Part shown: in pieces, positions 23,108 to 36,524 of the stretch
Layout: every line of letters starts with the position of its first letter
Position numbering within the stretch: position 1 is the first letter of the stretch
Assembly: GCA_028671895.1 (NCBI GenBank)
Contig: CM053799.1
Location: 42,409,455 to 42,473,454 of the forward strand
Direction of reading: 5' to 3'
DNA length: 64,000 nt
Source of the DNA: Oenanthe sinensis
Lineage: Eukaryota > Streptophyta > Magnoliopsida > Apiales > Apiaceae
The notes under the pieces: generated by a model
What the model saw: the letters and a program-made list of their open reading frames with translations, nothing else
What the model was told of the DNA's origin: nothing
Database searches by the model: none
Made by a program: the position numbers and the translations under genes

Positions 23108-24090
23108 ATCTCCCCCTATTTGGTTGATATGGAATAACAATCAAATACTATTTCCCTTTACAATCTCCCCCAAAAGCAATTAATTAAAATTAACTACTAG
23201 AGGATAACTCAACTAACATACAAGAAACAATTAAAGTACTGGACATGAAAATAATATACAAAAGGTTCTGGAAAGATATAATCAGTTAAATCCAGATTTC
23301 CTGAGTTGCTGAAAATGAATGGTGAATTTCTGAATTTCATTTTCCTTTAGCTTCCTCTACTTCAATGTTCTTCAAAGATTGGGTTCTTTCAATAAAGAAA
23401 CAAATCATTAGTAAAGACTTCTGAACAATCATTCTTGTTCATCTTGCAATTCGAACTAGAACATACAGCTCTCTATGTTCCCCATAAGAGGTCAACTCAT
23501 TCTCCCCTTAAGGTTGTTCTCTCTTGGAATAAAAGTCACTTCCTCTTTTTCTTCAGGATGTTCTATTTCCAGAAAACATATTTTTCTTTCTTCCCTGCAC
23601 TACTCCACTGACTTCATCTATCACTGGAATAAGAAATAGAACATACTTGGACACTTCTCAGATGCCCCTTCAAAATCTCTTTCACATTCTTCTTTACCCA
23701 GAAAACTTCTACTTAGCAAAAACTCCCCCTGAGTTGATACTCTTCAAAGAAATCTTCATTTTCATTCATTGATCGTGCTAGAAAGAATTCTTCTGCCGAA
23801 CTTCTCCTAAGAATGTTTCAAGGACAGATCTTCAAACAAATAGAGTAAAATCCTTTAGATATCTTTTCAGAATAAGATATAGCATTGCAAACCAAGATGT
23901 TAAGATTCTCCATAACTTCTCCCCCTTAGTACGACAAGTAACTTCTTTCTAATTGACAAAAAGTAACTTCTCCACTTCAGACGAAAAATTAGTTAAATCT
24001 ACAACACCTTTAGGGATTAGGCTCCAACAAATTACTAAGAAACTCCCCCTTAGTAATTTCTCCCTTGCATCACTAAGGTTTCAATTTTAT

Positions 24091-24370
24091 CTAATTCTCC
24101 CCCTTAGTTCATGCAAGCTCCAATCCACCCTTGTGTCTTTAGATATCCTCTAAGTAACCTCCACAAGATAGGATTGACAGATCTCTAATTCTCCCCCTTA
24201 GTTCATGCAAGCTCCAATCCACCCTTGTGTCTTTAGATATCCTCTAAGTAACCTCCACAAGACAGGATTAACAGATCTCGTTTCTTGTAAAGCTCCAATC
24301 CATCCTTGTGTCTTTAGATATCCTCTAAGTAACCTCCACAAGACAGGATTAACAGATCTCGTTTCTTGTA
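24091..24370. repeat. About 94-bp direct repeat, three copies
   Basis: Units begin at about 24091, 24185 and 24288, each with CTCCAATCC(A)CCCTTGTG and TCCTCTAAGTAACCTCC. The third unit lacks the CTCCCCCTTAGT start. The outer element has a single copy at about 35440-35535, so the triplication arose in the inner copy or its source. Confidence 0.9.
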
Positions 24371-25143
24371 TCACCAAATTCTCCCCCTTAGTTGAGAATA
24401 TCCTTTAAAAGAATAATAGTATCATCTACATCCAATCGAATAAGAAACTCTCCTCCAATTGAACATAAAATCCTCCTTAGGTCTAAAAATTAATGTCTCC
24501 CCCTTTGAGATTGAGAACAACATGAATTAATAGATCCAAAGGTAATAGTTTGGACATTCCCACTAAGCTTCAACTAGACTCTTTTTCAGCTTGTCTTCCA
24601 GAAAAGAATCTCTTCAACATTCCAGAGCTGGAAAATTCAGTAACAGGATTTAGACATAGTAGCAAGGTTAGTGTTTGGTCTATGGTTTCCTCACTTCTAC
24701 TACGTTCTGTTGGTGTTTACACTTTTAAGCGTAAGTGTTCCACTCATTTCTCTCCCTATTTCTCTCACTCACGTGTATCACTCCCTCACTTCACTCAAGT
24801 GTTTCTCTCCCTTACTTGCACTCATTCCATTTATAGCAATGTGTACCTGCAAGTAAATCCATGCTAGTCTCACCAAGATATTATGGATCATTGACTATAG
24901 CATGTTGTCGATCACTAAAGATCTAGGTTCTGAGATGGAATCTCAGACAGGGTTTCAGTTAGGCCATCACCCAACTCACCATGAGTAAATCCATGCACAT
25001 GTGGCTCGTCGTCGGGGAATAACCCTTCTGAAATTGGAATCTCCTCCTTTCCAGGAGTGACTGAAATCCCAACACCCTGATCCTCAAAAGACTCATCAAA
25101 TTGGTAAACTAACTGAATCATAGTCTACGAGTTGTTGCTCAAC

Positions 25144-25290
25144 TACTTTCAGCATCAACAATCTCCCCATATGCAAATCCATGCACTGGATCATTGAATA
25201 TGGTATGTGTACTAGCAGCTATCTAAGCATCAACCGACTTCCCATATGCAAATCCATACATTGGATCGTTGACGGTGATATGCCTTTAAG
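25144..25290. repeat. About 87-bp direct repeat, two copies (inner)
   Basis: Two related units around CCATATGCAAATCCATGCA and GGATCGTTGA. The outer element carries three units of the same repeat at 34472-34665. Confidence 0.75.
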
Positions 25291-28200
25291 TTTTTAGCGA
25301 TCCATGTATTCCAGAATTTGAGTTCCTGGAAGAGTATACGTGTACAAACATCTCTCTCAATCACCTGTGAAGATGAATTAACTCACTATTTTTAGTCATG
25401 GGAAACTGTTAGTGATTGCCTCTCAACATCAACAGATTGCTCTGCGAATGTGAAATCCCGTTAGGGAACTAGGATTGTTCCTCCTAGGAAGGTTGACAAG
25501 GATTATAATATATGGCAAGAAATCCAAGTTTCCCTCAAATACCTGTGAAGGTGGCTCAACAACTTCATTCACCATGAATGGTAAACAAAGAAGTTTAGGG
25601 GTTTTACTTATACCTCACAATGTGCACTTCTTGCAATGTGTCCTCACAATTGTTAGTCCCAAGAGAGGCTAGAGAACTGTTAGGTCCTATAACATCCCTT
25701 AGAAGCAAAAACTTTAGGATTACCATCAGCGTGAATGCTTTTGGTGTGCTTGACTCATTACAAGGTGCTCTGGCTGACGAGCGAATTTTCAATGAAATCA
25801 CCCTGTTGAATTGCCTTTTCAGCTCTGCATCCTTTTGAGAGAATACAGATGAGCTACAAATACCTCAATTTGTATACTTCTTTCCTTCTCGAGAGGTAGA
25901 GTTGTGGGTGCACTTCCGACACATCCTTTGCTGCAATTTGTATACTTCTTTCATTCTCTGGCAAATGAATGCATGTTTAGATAAAACATTTTTCACAAGA
26001 AATAGACAAGAAATTTCTTTATGCATTCAATTTCTAAAGAATGAAAAACATATGTTAATACTAATGAATTATCAAAGATATGAATGACAAGACATTCAAA
26101 AGTACTAACATCATTCAATCATTTTGTAATAAAATGCATCTTACTACAAAATAATCAAGCACATAAGATACTTACATTATGCTAGACAATTACTATTTGT
26201 CGCTTGAAACAAACACATATTGCAATATAGGTCATGGTAATTCTAAAGCATAAAACATAAGCATCCGCTAAACACTGAACATACATTGACCGAATGACAG
26301 CATTTAACTTCTTACACTACATCTCAACAATTATCACATAAGCATATTGAAAATACTCATGACAATCAGAATGTATGTAAGCTCGAGGTACTAGTTGCAT
26401 CAGAGGTCAAATACCTTAAAATATTAATGCTAAAATTTATGATCTTTGACAACCCCTCGCGATGTAGTAAATTACTTTCAATATCAGTGTTTTTGAAATA
26501 ATCTTTTTGTCACTTAGTGCAGAAATTCTAAGTGACATCACTAATATCAAAAGAATGACAACTAATATTAATGGATTTTGCAAAAGACACGAATTACATC
26601 ACTTAAACTACATATTAAGTGGTTCCATTAATATTAGCATTAAACAATTAAAAGTAAATAAAATTACAATTAATTAATATATACAAATACTTATGCTGAA
26701 ACATTTGATACATATAGCATGAATAACATATGACAACACAAAGTACGAGGTCCTGAATATAAATTGACTATACAAAGAGATGCTACATTGTTAGGTCCCT
26801 AGGTCCCGGGTGATCATAGGTAATCTCATAGCGATAATATTGGGTCCCGGGTGGTCACAAGCCAAACATTAATCAGTTCCTAGAGATCGTAGACATCTAA
26901 ATAACATGAACACTCTCTATAAACATTACATTTAAATAAATCAATATTAGACTAGAGTGACATACCTTAGTCAATAGAGCTTTTACTGGTGTATGATCGT
27001 TGAATGAATAATTACTCCTCTTTGCCCGAGAGATCGAAAGTTTACTCCTTTTGAGATCGAACGTTTACTCCATTTGGACAGGAATAACTTTTCAGCTACC
27101 AATTAACATTGTTCCTCGAAACAATACCACGCTCATCCAGACGGAAACTGCATTACCTTCAACACCCAAATATTTCCTTGTAGATATTGGTCTTGGCAGC
27201 AGCTTCACTAAACTCAGCACTCTAGAAACCAGTAGTCCTGACACTAGCAGAGTAGAACCTTCAAGAACTCCGAACTACCCTTCAGCTTCTGTATCAATAC
27301 CAAGTCTTCATGTGGATTGATTCATTGTGCTAAGTGTATTTGTCTCTGGTTCAATTGAGTTAGTTCCTTGATTTGAACCCTACTCAATCTTGATTAGTTA
27401 GTGCATCTTCAATCTTCATTGAATTCACTCAGAAAAACCAATGAAATACTCTTATACATGCACGACACTACCAATCACTATTCTACTACCCAGATTCATC
27501 AAGAACTGACTCTAGCAAATGTTGTTACACAAAACCCTTTGTCATGACAGATGTGTCCTTAATGTTTCCTTAGATATTCAGTGGGTAGAGTAGTCTTCTT
27601 CAAATATGATTGAGATCATCTTGCATTATTTTTAAATTGACAATTTCCTTTCTAATATGCAATCACTCAATCTGGATCACTCAGTGTTCCTAAGAATCTC
27701 AACTCTTACACAATGAGCACTGCTAGCCTTTGAACATCAAACACGACTAGTTGATCCAACTTACTGATGCTCCCCCTATGATGTTGCTTGCAGCTTTTCT
27801 TCATCCGGTGTCATCTGATCTTGAGCCCTAAACAGGATGTCAACCTTTAGAAATTCAGAGCTAAAATCAAACGAATGTTAGGGAGCTTGATGATGATGTT
27901 CACTCCATCTAGATCATCTTAAATCAATCACAGACTCTGTGTAAGCTCTTAACTCTAAATAAGATAGCCTTCCATCACACCATGTGACTTCAGGCATGAT
28001 TAATCTTACTTGATGTCTTCTCTTTACATTTGCTGATTAGACTTGCTGTGTCAACTGATTCAGCCGTAGTGAATAGGAAACCTTAAGTCTATCCATTATC
28101 CTTGTAATTCCACTCAAGGTCTGGATTTCCCTATTAACTCCTCCATTTGGTCATGAAGTCCGGAAACTGAACTTTACTCTAGAATACTCCTTTCAGTGCA

Positions 28201-31080
28201 GACATAACATAGAACTTCGTTCGTCAACAAATTCCATTACCTGCCCTCAAAGTGTTCTTACAGCAATCTGCCTAATCCTTTGAATGTGATTAATCACTGA
28301 GATGCTTCATCTATCGAATGCACGAACAAACACCAAAACTAAACAGGGTAGTCTTTGACTTGACTTCCCTTCAACTGACATACTTCACTAATGTCCTTTT
28401 TAAAAGATTTCATTAGAAGTAGTCATTTCTCACCAACTTCATCTTTACTGTCGAATCCGTTATCTTGATAAACCAAGTATTAGTTGATAAACCAAGTGTG
28501 AGAGCATCACTTGTCGTTGCAGCTAACTCCATTATGATAAACTTCTACGAATAGTTGACTTCATCATAAGTACTACATTTTGTGTCAGCAATAACCTCAC
28601 TTCCAGTAGAGTGAGCTTCTATTTCTCTTGACCCCGATCAATACTGTTCATCCTTGAACTGATATTAGGAAACCCTTCGCAAAGAATTCCCTAGGTCTTT
28701 CTTAATATTGTGCTCGAACATGAAAATGTTAGAGATATATAACTTGTACATGTTAAAAGATACTCTGCATTCATAAATGATTAAGATACGTGGTCCTCAA
28801 TTTGATTGAGTCCAAGGGTTAGAGATATTTCTAAACATAGTTAATAACAAAGCATTCAAGTTCAACATGCTCATTCTTATCTACCTGATCACTCCTCATC
28901 TATATCAGCCTCAACAAGTAGTCTTAGCTATGAGCTCAGTGATCCCAACCTAACTTAAGGTGGACTAGCAGTCTATAAGAATCATGTCGTACATATATGT
29001 AGTCATAGAAGAATCAATCACTCAGATTCCTAATTCTTCTAAATCACCTTTGTTGTTCACTTTAACATTATATTATCTCTAATTACCTGAGTCAATTTAA
29101 ATTTAAAAATTTAATTCATGGTTTATTATACTGACCCCTAGGGAATTCCCAAATTAGAAACAAACTCATCTTAACAAGCACATGATCAGATATAGCATTT
29201 AATACAACCATGCGAGTATAAACAGATTATAGACAATGTAAACATCAAGGCACTTAGCATGCAGCAAATACTCTTTCCGGTAAATGTACCCCTACAAATA
29301 CCTAAGACTCTATATGCTAACATGATCAATTATCGTAAAGCAAGCATTAAATCACACAAGATCTAATCATGAAGTCAAATACTGATAAACAAGCAACACT
29401 AACAAACTACCATAAGTTATCTAATTTATATAGAAATCAAGGTGAGACATGCATTACATCAAACTTATAATATAATGCAGTTCAGCACTTAATACTTTAT
29501 AATTGAATCAAACAAGTATAAACTAGTTAGAAAGTATACCTGAGCGATGCTTAGCATTCCATCTCGAGTGATAATCAATTGATCCAAATCAATTTCCATT
29601 CTACTGACACTCATGGAAGTATCCTTGCATTTGACCTCAATAACCAATGATGTTCCTTCTTCAACCCAAACTGATACCTGATTGTTCTGCTTAAAGACCC
29701 CGACATAGAATGTCTCATGTTCTGCTTGAAAAGATCACTCTTCTTTGTATGTGTAGCAATAACCCCTTGATTATCATATGTCAGTGATAATCAAACCTTG
29801 TGTATTTCTGCCACTGATGTCCTTCAACCAAATCTTCAATTGTTGTTTTGGTTCTTTGACCGATAAACTGAATTCCTTTTCAAAATCCCAAATTCTTCAG
29901 ATATTGATTCGAAAACCACTGATCGAAGACTCTTCCCTAAATGAACTAATCCCCTTTCAATAACCAAATGATCCACTGAGTAGACCGATGTAAAAATACA
30001 TCTCCAATGGTAAGATCAGGACTCGACTCCATTAGAATGTTCTTCAGTCAGTTCGATTGTCCTCAATGACTGAAGAATCAACTCCTGTTGTTTCGTTTAA
30101 TAAAACATTTTGTTCAAACAGAAATATTTAATTTTTTAGGAATTTAAATAATCAAAATAAATTGAAAATGCATTTTTTTATAAATAATAATAAATTTCTC
30201 AATTTCAAATTATAAATAAAATAAAATAATTCGAAAAGAAAGTTTTGATATAGAGATTACAAAAGTTTCAAGGTATATTAAATAATCCTGAAAAAGAAAT
30301 TATTTCAAATCAAAATTAATTTTCAAAGAATTTTATAGAATTTATAATCCAAAACAGTTTCAATTATAATTAAAATAAAACAGATTGAAAATATAAGTTT
30401 GATATAAAAATAATAAATTTTCAAGTCATCTAAGATATTCTTAAAAATAAATTATTTCAACCAAAATGATTTTCCAAAAAGTTTTATGAGATTTATAATT
30501 AAAATTTCCAAGCTTAAATTATAATTAAAATAAAACAACTTGAAAACTTAATTTTGAAATAGAAATACTAAATTTTCAAAACATTTAAAATGTTCATGAA
30601 AATAAATTATTTCAATCCAAAAATATTTTCCAAAGAATTTTATAAAATTTGTAATTAAAGTTTTATGAAAAATAAATTATTAAACCTCAAAAATAATTCT
30701 CAAAATACTTTTAAGAATATTAAACTCAAAAGAAATTAAATTGGATTTTAAGATTAATTTTAGTTTTCAAATTAATAAAATTCTTAACTAAGAATATTAA
30801 AAATATAAAATATTTGACTCTAAAATTTAAAAGAAAATAAAATATATTCCAAGATGTAAAATAACCTTGAAAAATAAGTTATTTAAATTTAAAAATTATT
30901 TCCAAAATATTTTAAATAATTAAATTCAAATTTAATTATTAAATTAATTATTAAACTAAAAACAATTTGAGAGAAAAACAATTTTTGTTTTAAATAAAAG
31001 TTAAGCTATGTATTCATGTGTCATGTTGAAACAGCCTTCTAAATAGAAATTCTACATAGAAATTTCTACATAGACTCTAT

Positions 31081-31372
31081 CTCGAACATCCAAGTCGAAC
31101 ATCTAAGTCGAACATCCAAGTCGCACATCCTAACTCGAACATCCTAACTCGAACATCCTAACTCGAACATCCTAACTCGAACATCCTAAGTCGAACATCC
31201 TAACTCAAACTTCCTAAGTCGAATATTCTAAGTCGAATATTCTAAGTCGAATATTCTAAGTCGAATATTCTAACTCGAATATTCTAAGTCGAATATCTAA
31301 CTCGAATATTCTAACTCGAATATTCTAAGTCGAATATTTAACTCGAATATTCGAAGTCGAATATTCTACATA
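31081..31372 (-). repeat. Expanded TTCGA tandem array (inner LARD)
   Basis: Roughly twenty units of 12-15 bp, first CTCGAACATCCTAA-like and then CTAAGTCGAATATT-like, so the array shifts from one variant to another along its length. It matches the nine-unit array at 16189-16313 of the outer element in position (just inside the PBS) but is more than twice as long. Confidence 0.92.
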
Positions 31373-31519
31373 GAAATATTCTACTTGGCTATCTCGAACA
31401 TTTTGTACTTAGAAAAATTCTGGGCTTCAAAAAAATTCTGGATGCCCAGTGAACCAATCGTACCCTCTTTAATCTCAAAATTAAAAATAGATCCAATCGA
31501 TTTGTATGTCAATCGAGTA

Positions 31520-31531
31520 GCTTTGATACCA
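31520..31531 (-). other. PBS of inner LARD
   Basis: The complement reads TGGTATCAAAGC, an initiator Met tRNA binding site. It lies two bases from the right-hand (5') LTR and so orients the element on the minus strand. Confidence 0.92.
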
Positions 31532-31533
31532 AT

Positions 31534-32995
31534 TGTTGGGTCCCGGAGATCGTAGAGGGGGGGTGAATACGATTCCCAAATTAAAATTATGACTATTAAT
31601 TATTTTTGGAACAACATAAAAATTACTTTGGTTCAAACCCGGGTACTATTCATCATCTTCTTCAACCTCAAGAACACCATTAAAATAACCAAGATAATGA
31701 ACGGTAAATCATCCAAAACACACAACACAACAAGATCCAAGAATATAACTTTATATTCATTGAAGTGGGGTAGATGCTACAAACAAGTTCAAAAACATAA
31801 GCTCAAGAACACAACAAAGAAGTGATTTTTGTCTCCTCTAAAACTATTACATTTTATAGATCTAGGAGACAAAAATCAACCCTATCTTCTATACAAGATT
31901 TAACAAGTGTTTTCAATAGAAGAATAGAGGAGTGGTATAATAAAGAAATCATGGCTACAAATATATTCAAGATCTAGTTTGGCCATGGGGGAGAGAATAA
32001 TTTTTCTCTCTCTCCCCTTTTCTTTTCTCATCCGGATGCACACTCACCAAAGATAAAGACTTGGGTTCTTTTTGTATATTGAAAAAGGTGTTACTTTTTA
32101 CTTTTTGCTTTTCCACCTTTTACTCTTGTCCACTCAAATCATATCTTCAAAGTCATGTGCCAAGCATGCCTTTAGAAATATTTAATGTAAAAGTAATATT
32201 TAATAAATATATAAAATATAAAAAAAGAATATCTTTATTTATAAAATATATAAATAATTAAATAAATACTTTATTTAATTAAATTAAATATTTCAATTCC
32301 ACTCTTCAATTTGTGTAGACTTCCTTATCCAAATACTTGGCCCCGTATACGTGACTCCACCATGTCCAAGTATTTGGCCTTCTAATCTGTGAAGCTTTAG
32401 TAAGATCCAATCAGGTTGTGCCGTTTGTCCCTTATCCATTAGGCTGACATTTCTCCAACACTGATTTACCACCTTTGTTGATCCTCCACATGACTCAAGA
32501 AAACCAACAACTTTAGAATGATTAAAACCATATTAACCGACGAGAGCTTGCCTCCAATGTCCTGACACTTGATGCAACGGTCTGGTTCATAAGTGACTAG
32601 TCTTGATAGGGGCCCTTGATTCCGAACATGATTCCACATTCTTCTTTGCAAACCTTACTTGTAGCTTCGATTGTAATGCACTAAAATCTTCATAGACTAA
32701 GACAATCTTCTGTAGCTTCCACATCCTTGAATAGATTTCAACATCTTTTATTCTCCACTGAGGCCTGAACATGTTAATGAACTTCTTCCAGTGAGCTTCA
32801 AGTCTGTAGATGATCCTTTGATACTTTGTCTTAACTGAACTCTATGATCCAAGATTTCTGTGCACCTGCATATTATTACATGTCCTGTTCTATTATTGAG
32901 TTATCATCAACCATTACATAGAGATTACATTTAGCATTTATAGTACACATGAAAGTGCAGTGAGTTACTTCTCCTCACTCCTATCTCCCCTTTCA
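31534..32995 (-). repeat. 5' LTR of inner LARD
   Basis: 1462 bp, on the plus strand from TGTTGGGTCCCGG to CCCTTTCA. It is followed by the target duplication AATAT and then outer-element sequence. It contains the truncated LTR frame at 32587-32772. Confidence 0.92.
32587..32772 (-). CDS. LTR-internal ORF, copy 3 (truncated)
   Basis: Identical in reading to the frame at 22699-22884, as expected for the two LTRs of one recent insertion. No domain recognised and no evidence of expression. Confidence 0.2.
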   Translation of the reverse strand: MFRPQWRIKDVEIYSRMWKLQKIVLVYEDFSALQSKLQVRFAKKNVESCSESRAPIKTSHL

Positions 32996-33000
32996 AATAT

Positions 33001-36000
33001 AGTTACTTGATAACTTGTAACTTAAGTTGCATAGTATCAGGCTATTTTATTTGAGTAAATTGTTTTGATCTTGAGGTATCAACCATTGGTAAAATGTTTT
33101 TCAAAACTCTTGTTAATGTTTGTTTCACATTGACCTGTAGTATTAAAACAATGGTTATTTTCTTTGGGATTAGTGCCTTGGACTGTATGACTAAAGCATT
33201 CATTCTATTTTTTTTAAATGATTTATGTTTTAAGTCAGAGATAATATCAGATAAGAATGAATTGCAAAACAATTTCTGAAAACATACAATGAGCAAGATG
33301 AAATAGAATTGAGTTATTAATCAAAATGTTTTTGTTAAAAGAGTTGAATTTCAATTGGATATTTGTCTAAGAGAAATTCAAAAGATCACTTTTGTTAATT
33401 TGTTAAACTTATTTTTTCAAAATTGCGAGTTTATGAAATTTGGCTTAATATTCTTTTACCTATTCTTTATTAATTCCCACATTTTAGCTCTAGTGCATTG
33501 TTTCTTGAGGACACATTGCTCCGATGCTATATTTCTGAGAAGGAATAGAGAATAAGTTTAATCATACTCTACCAAATTTTATATAGCTCTAATCAACTCT
33601 ATCTATTTAGCCGTAATGGCTTGGCCTTAGTGGCTATAGGGGAAGGTCTAGAAGTTGAATAATCCATCAATTTCTAACCAAGGCCTTAATACCAAACACT
33701 ATCATTCTAATTCAAACTTTTAACCCTTGGTGATATAAGGAACTTATGTAGATTAACGGTTGTTAAGGGAGAAACTGCATTAATTGCAGCAAAGGATGTG
33801 TCGGAAGTGCACCCACAGTTCTACCTCTCGACAAGGAAAGAAGTATACAAATTGAGGTATTTGTAGCTCATCTGTATTCTCTCAAAAGGATGCAGAGCTG
33901 AAAAGGCAATTCAACCGTTTCTGAATGAACTCTCTCAACAGGGTGATTTCATTGAAAATTTGCTCGTCAGCCAGAGCACCTTGTAATGAGTCAAGCACAC
34001 CAAAAGCATTCACGTTGATGGTAATCCTAAAGTTTTTGCTTCTAAGGGATGTTATAGGACCTAACAGTTCTCTAGCCTCTCTTGGGACTAATAATTGTGA
34101 GGACACATTGCAAGAAGTGCACATTGTGAGGTATAGGTAAAACCCCTAAACTTCTTTGTTTACCATTCATGGTGAATGAAGTTGTTGAGCCACCTTCACA
34201 GGTATTTGAGGGAAACTTGGATTTCTTGCCATATATTAGAATCCTTGTCAACCTTCCTAGGAGGAACAGTCCTAGTTCCCTAACGGGATTTCACATCCAC
34301 AAAGAAATCTGTTGATGTTGAGAGGCAATCACTAACAGTTTTCCATGACTGAAAATAGTGAGTTAATTCATCTTCACAAGTGATTGAGAGAGATGTTTGT
34401 ACACGTCTACTCTCCCAGGAACTCAAATTCTGGAATACATGGATCGCTCAAAACTTCAAGGCATATCACTGTCAACGATCTAGTGCATGGATTTGCATAT
34501 GGGGAGTCGATTGATGCTTAGATAGCTGCTAGTACGCATATCACCGTCAACGATCCAATGCATGGATTTACATATGGGGAGTCGGTTGATGCTTAGATAG
34601 CTGCTAGTACGCATACCACATTCAACGATCCAGTGCATGGATTTGCATATGGGGAGATTGTTGATGCCGAAAGTAGCTGAGCAACAACTCGTAGACTATG
34701 ATTCAGTTAGTTTACCAATTTGATGAGTCTTTTAAGGATCAGGGTGTTGGGATTTCAGTCACTCCTGGAATGGAGGAGATTCCAATTTCAGAAGGGTTAT
34801 TCCCCGATGACGAGCCACGTGTGCATGGATTTGCTCATGGTGAGTTGGGTGATGGCCTAACTGAAACCCTGTCTGAGATTCCATCTCAGAACCTAGATCT
34901 TTAGTGATCGACAACATGTTATAGTCAACGATCCACAATATCTTGGTGAGACTAGCATGGATTTACTTGCAGGTATAAATTGCTATAAATGGAATGAGGG
35001 CAAGTAAGGGAGAGAAACACTTGAGTGAAGTGAGGGAGTGATACACTTGAGTGAGAGAAATGAGTGGAACACTTATGCTTGAAAGTGTAAACACCAATAG
35101 AACGTAGTAGAAGTGAGGAAACCATAGACCAAACATTAACCTTGCTACTATGTTTGAATCCTGTTACTAAATTTTCTAGCTCTGAAATGTTGAAGAGATT
35201 CTTTTCCAGAAGACAAGCTGAAGAAGAGTCTAGCTGAAGCTTAGTGGGAATGTCTAAACTATTACCTTTGGGTCTATTAATTCATGTTATTCTCAATTTC
35301 AAAGGGGGAAACATTAATTTTTAGGCCTAAGGAGGATTTTATGTTCAATTAGAGGAGAGTTTCTTATTCGATTGGATGTAGATGATACTTTTATTGTTTT
35401 AAAGGATATTCTCAACTAAGGGGGAGAATTTGGTGATACAAGAAACGTGATATGTCAATCCTATCTTGTGGAGGTTACTTAGAGGATATCTAAAGACACA
35501 AGGGTGGATTGGAACTTGCATGAACTAAGGGGGAGAATTAGATAAAATTGAAACCTTAGTGATCCAAGGGAGAAATTACTAAGGGGGAGTTTCTTAGTAA
35601 TTAGTTGGAGCCTAATCCTTAAAGGTGTTGTAGACTTAACTAATTTTTCGTCTGAAGTGGAGAAGTTACTTTTTGTCAATTGGGAAGAAATTACTTGTCG
35701 TACTAAGTGGGAGAAGTTATAGAGAATCTTAACATCTTGGTTTGCAATGCTATATCTTATTCTGAAAAGATATCTAAGGGATTTTGCTCTATTTGTTTGA
35801 AGATCTGTCCTCGGAACATTCTTAGGAGAGGTTCGGCAGAAGAATTCTTTCTAACACGATCAATGAATGAAAATGAAGATTTTTTTGAAGAGTATCAACT
35901 CAGGGAGAGTTTTTGCTAAGTAAAAGTTTTCTGGGTAAAGAAGAATGCGAAGGAGATTTTCAAGGGGCATATGAGAAGTGTCCAAGTGTGTTCTATTTCT

Positions 36001-36524
36001 TGTTTCAGTGATAGATGAAGTCAGTGGAGTAGTGCAGAGAAGAAAGAAATATATGTTTCCTGGAAATAGAACATCTTGAAGAAAAAGATGAAGTGACTTT
36101 CATTCCAAGAGAGAACAACCTTAAGGGGAGAACGAGTTGACCTCTTATGGGGAACATAGAGAGCTGTATGTTCTAGTTCTAATAGCAAGATAAACAAGAA
36201 TGATTGTTCAGAAGCCTTTACTAATGATTTGTTTCTTTATTGAAAGAACCCCATCTTTGAAGAACATTGAAGTGGAAGAAGCTAAAGGAAAATGAAATTC
36301 AGAAATTCATCATTCATTTTCAGCAACTCAGGAAATCTGGATTTAACTGATTATATCTTTCCAAAACCTTTTGTATATTATTTTCATGTCCAGTACTTTA
36401 ATTGTTTCTTGTATGTTAGTTGAGTTATCCTCTAGTAGTTAATTTTATTTAATTGTTTTTGGGGGAGATTGTAAAGGGAAATAGTATTTGATTGCTATTC
36501 CATATCAACCAAATAGGGGGAGAT
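33001..36524 (+). other. Outer LARD interior, right part, with repeated purine tracts
   Basis: Continues the outer element after the nested copy. 33001-33780 has no counterpart in the inner element. From 33780 on it mirrors inner 23108-25870. The frame 34698-34904 (68 codons) and the repeats before it share 'HGF' and 'GE' words, possibly a decayed gene. GGGGGAG recurs at 35419, 35529, 35583, 36461 and 36516. The last, AAATAGGGGGAGAT, abuts the 3' LTR and is the plausible plus-strand primer. Confidence 0.7.
34472..34665. repeat. About 87-bp direct repeat, three copies (outer)
   Basis: Three units, each with TCAACGATC(T/C)A.TGCATGGATTTGCATATGGGGAG and, in the first two, GATGCTTAGATAGCTGCTAGTACGCAT. 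The inner element has two units. Confidence 0.88.

Larger units (their letters stand above)
23108..31533 (-). other. Inner LARD interior, non-coding
   Basis: 8.4 kb with no gag, pol or other recognised gene. The small frames at 24550-24867, 25620-25838 and 27051-27320 lie on the strand opposite to the element and look like chance. The end nearest the 3' LTR (23108-24520) holds many CTCCCCCTTAGT words, reverse complements of polypurine-like tracts. The element-strand frame at 25121-24915 (68 codons) and repeats next to it encode recurring 'HGF.(Y/H)GE' words, which hints at a decayed former coding sequence. 29990-31000 is very AT-rich. Confidence 0.7.
21646..32995 (-). mobile_element. Inner LARD-like element, same family, nested
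   Basis: An 11,350-bp element inserted in inverted orientation into the outer LARD. Both LTRs are 1462 bp (21646-23107 and 31534-32995). The flanking 5-bp duplication AATAT is perfect (21641-21645 and 32996-33000). The PBS lies beside the right LTR and a purine tract beside the left LTR, so it reads on the minus strand. The interior (8.4 kb) is an inverted relative of the outer interior, lacks about 0.9 kb present there, and has expanded tandem repeats. No gag or pol remains. Confidence 0.92.

Noticed and set aside
16189..31372. CRISPR-like array
   Set aside because: Units are 12-16 bp, adjacent and without unique spacers, and the context is a plant retroelement.
15904..36520. Many 60-100-codon frames in the LARD interiors as possible genes
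   Set aside because: They lie on both strands, lack motifs, differ in length between the two copies through stops, and have the frequency expected by chance in AT-rich DNA.
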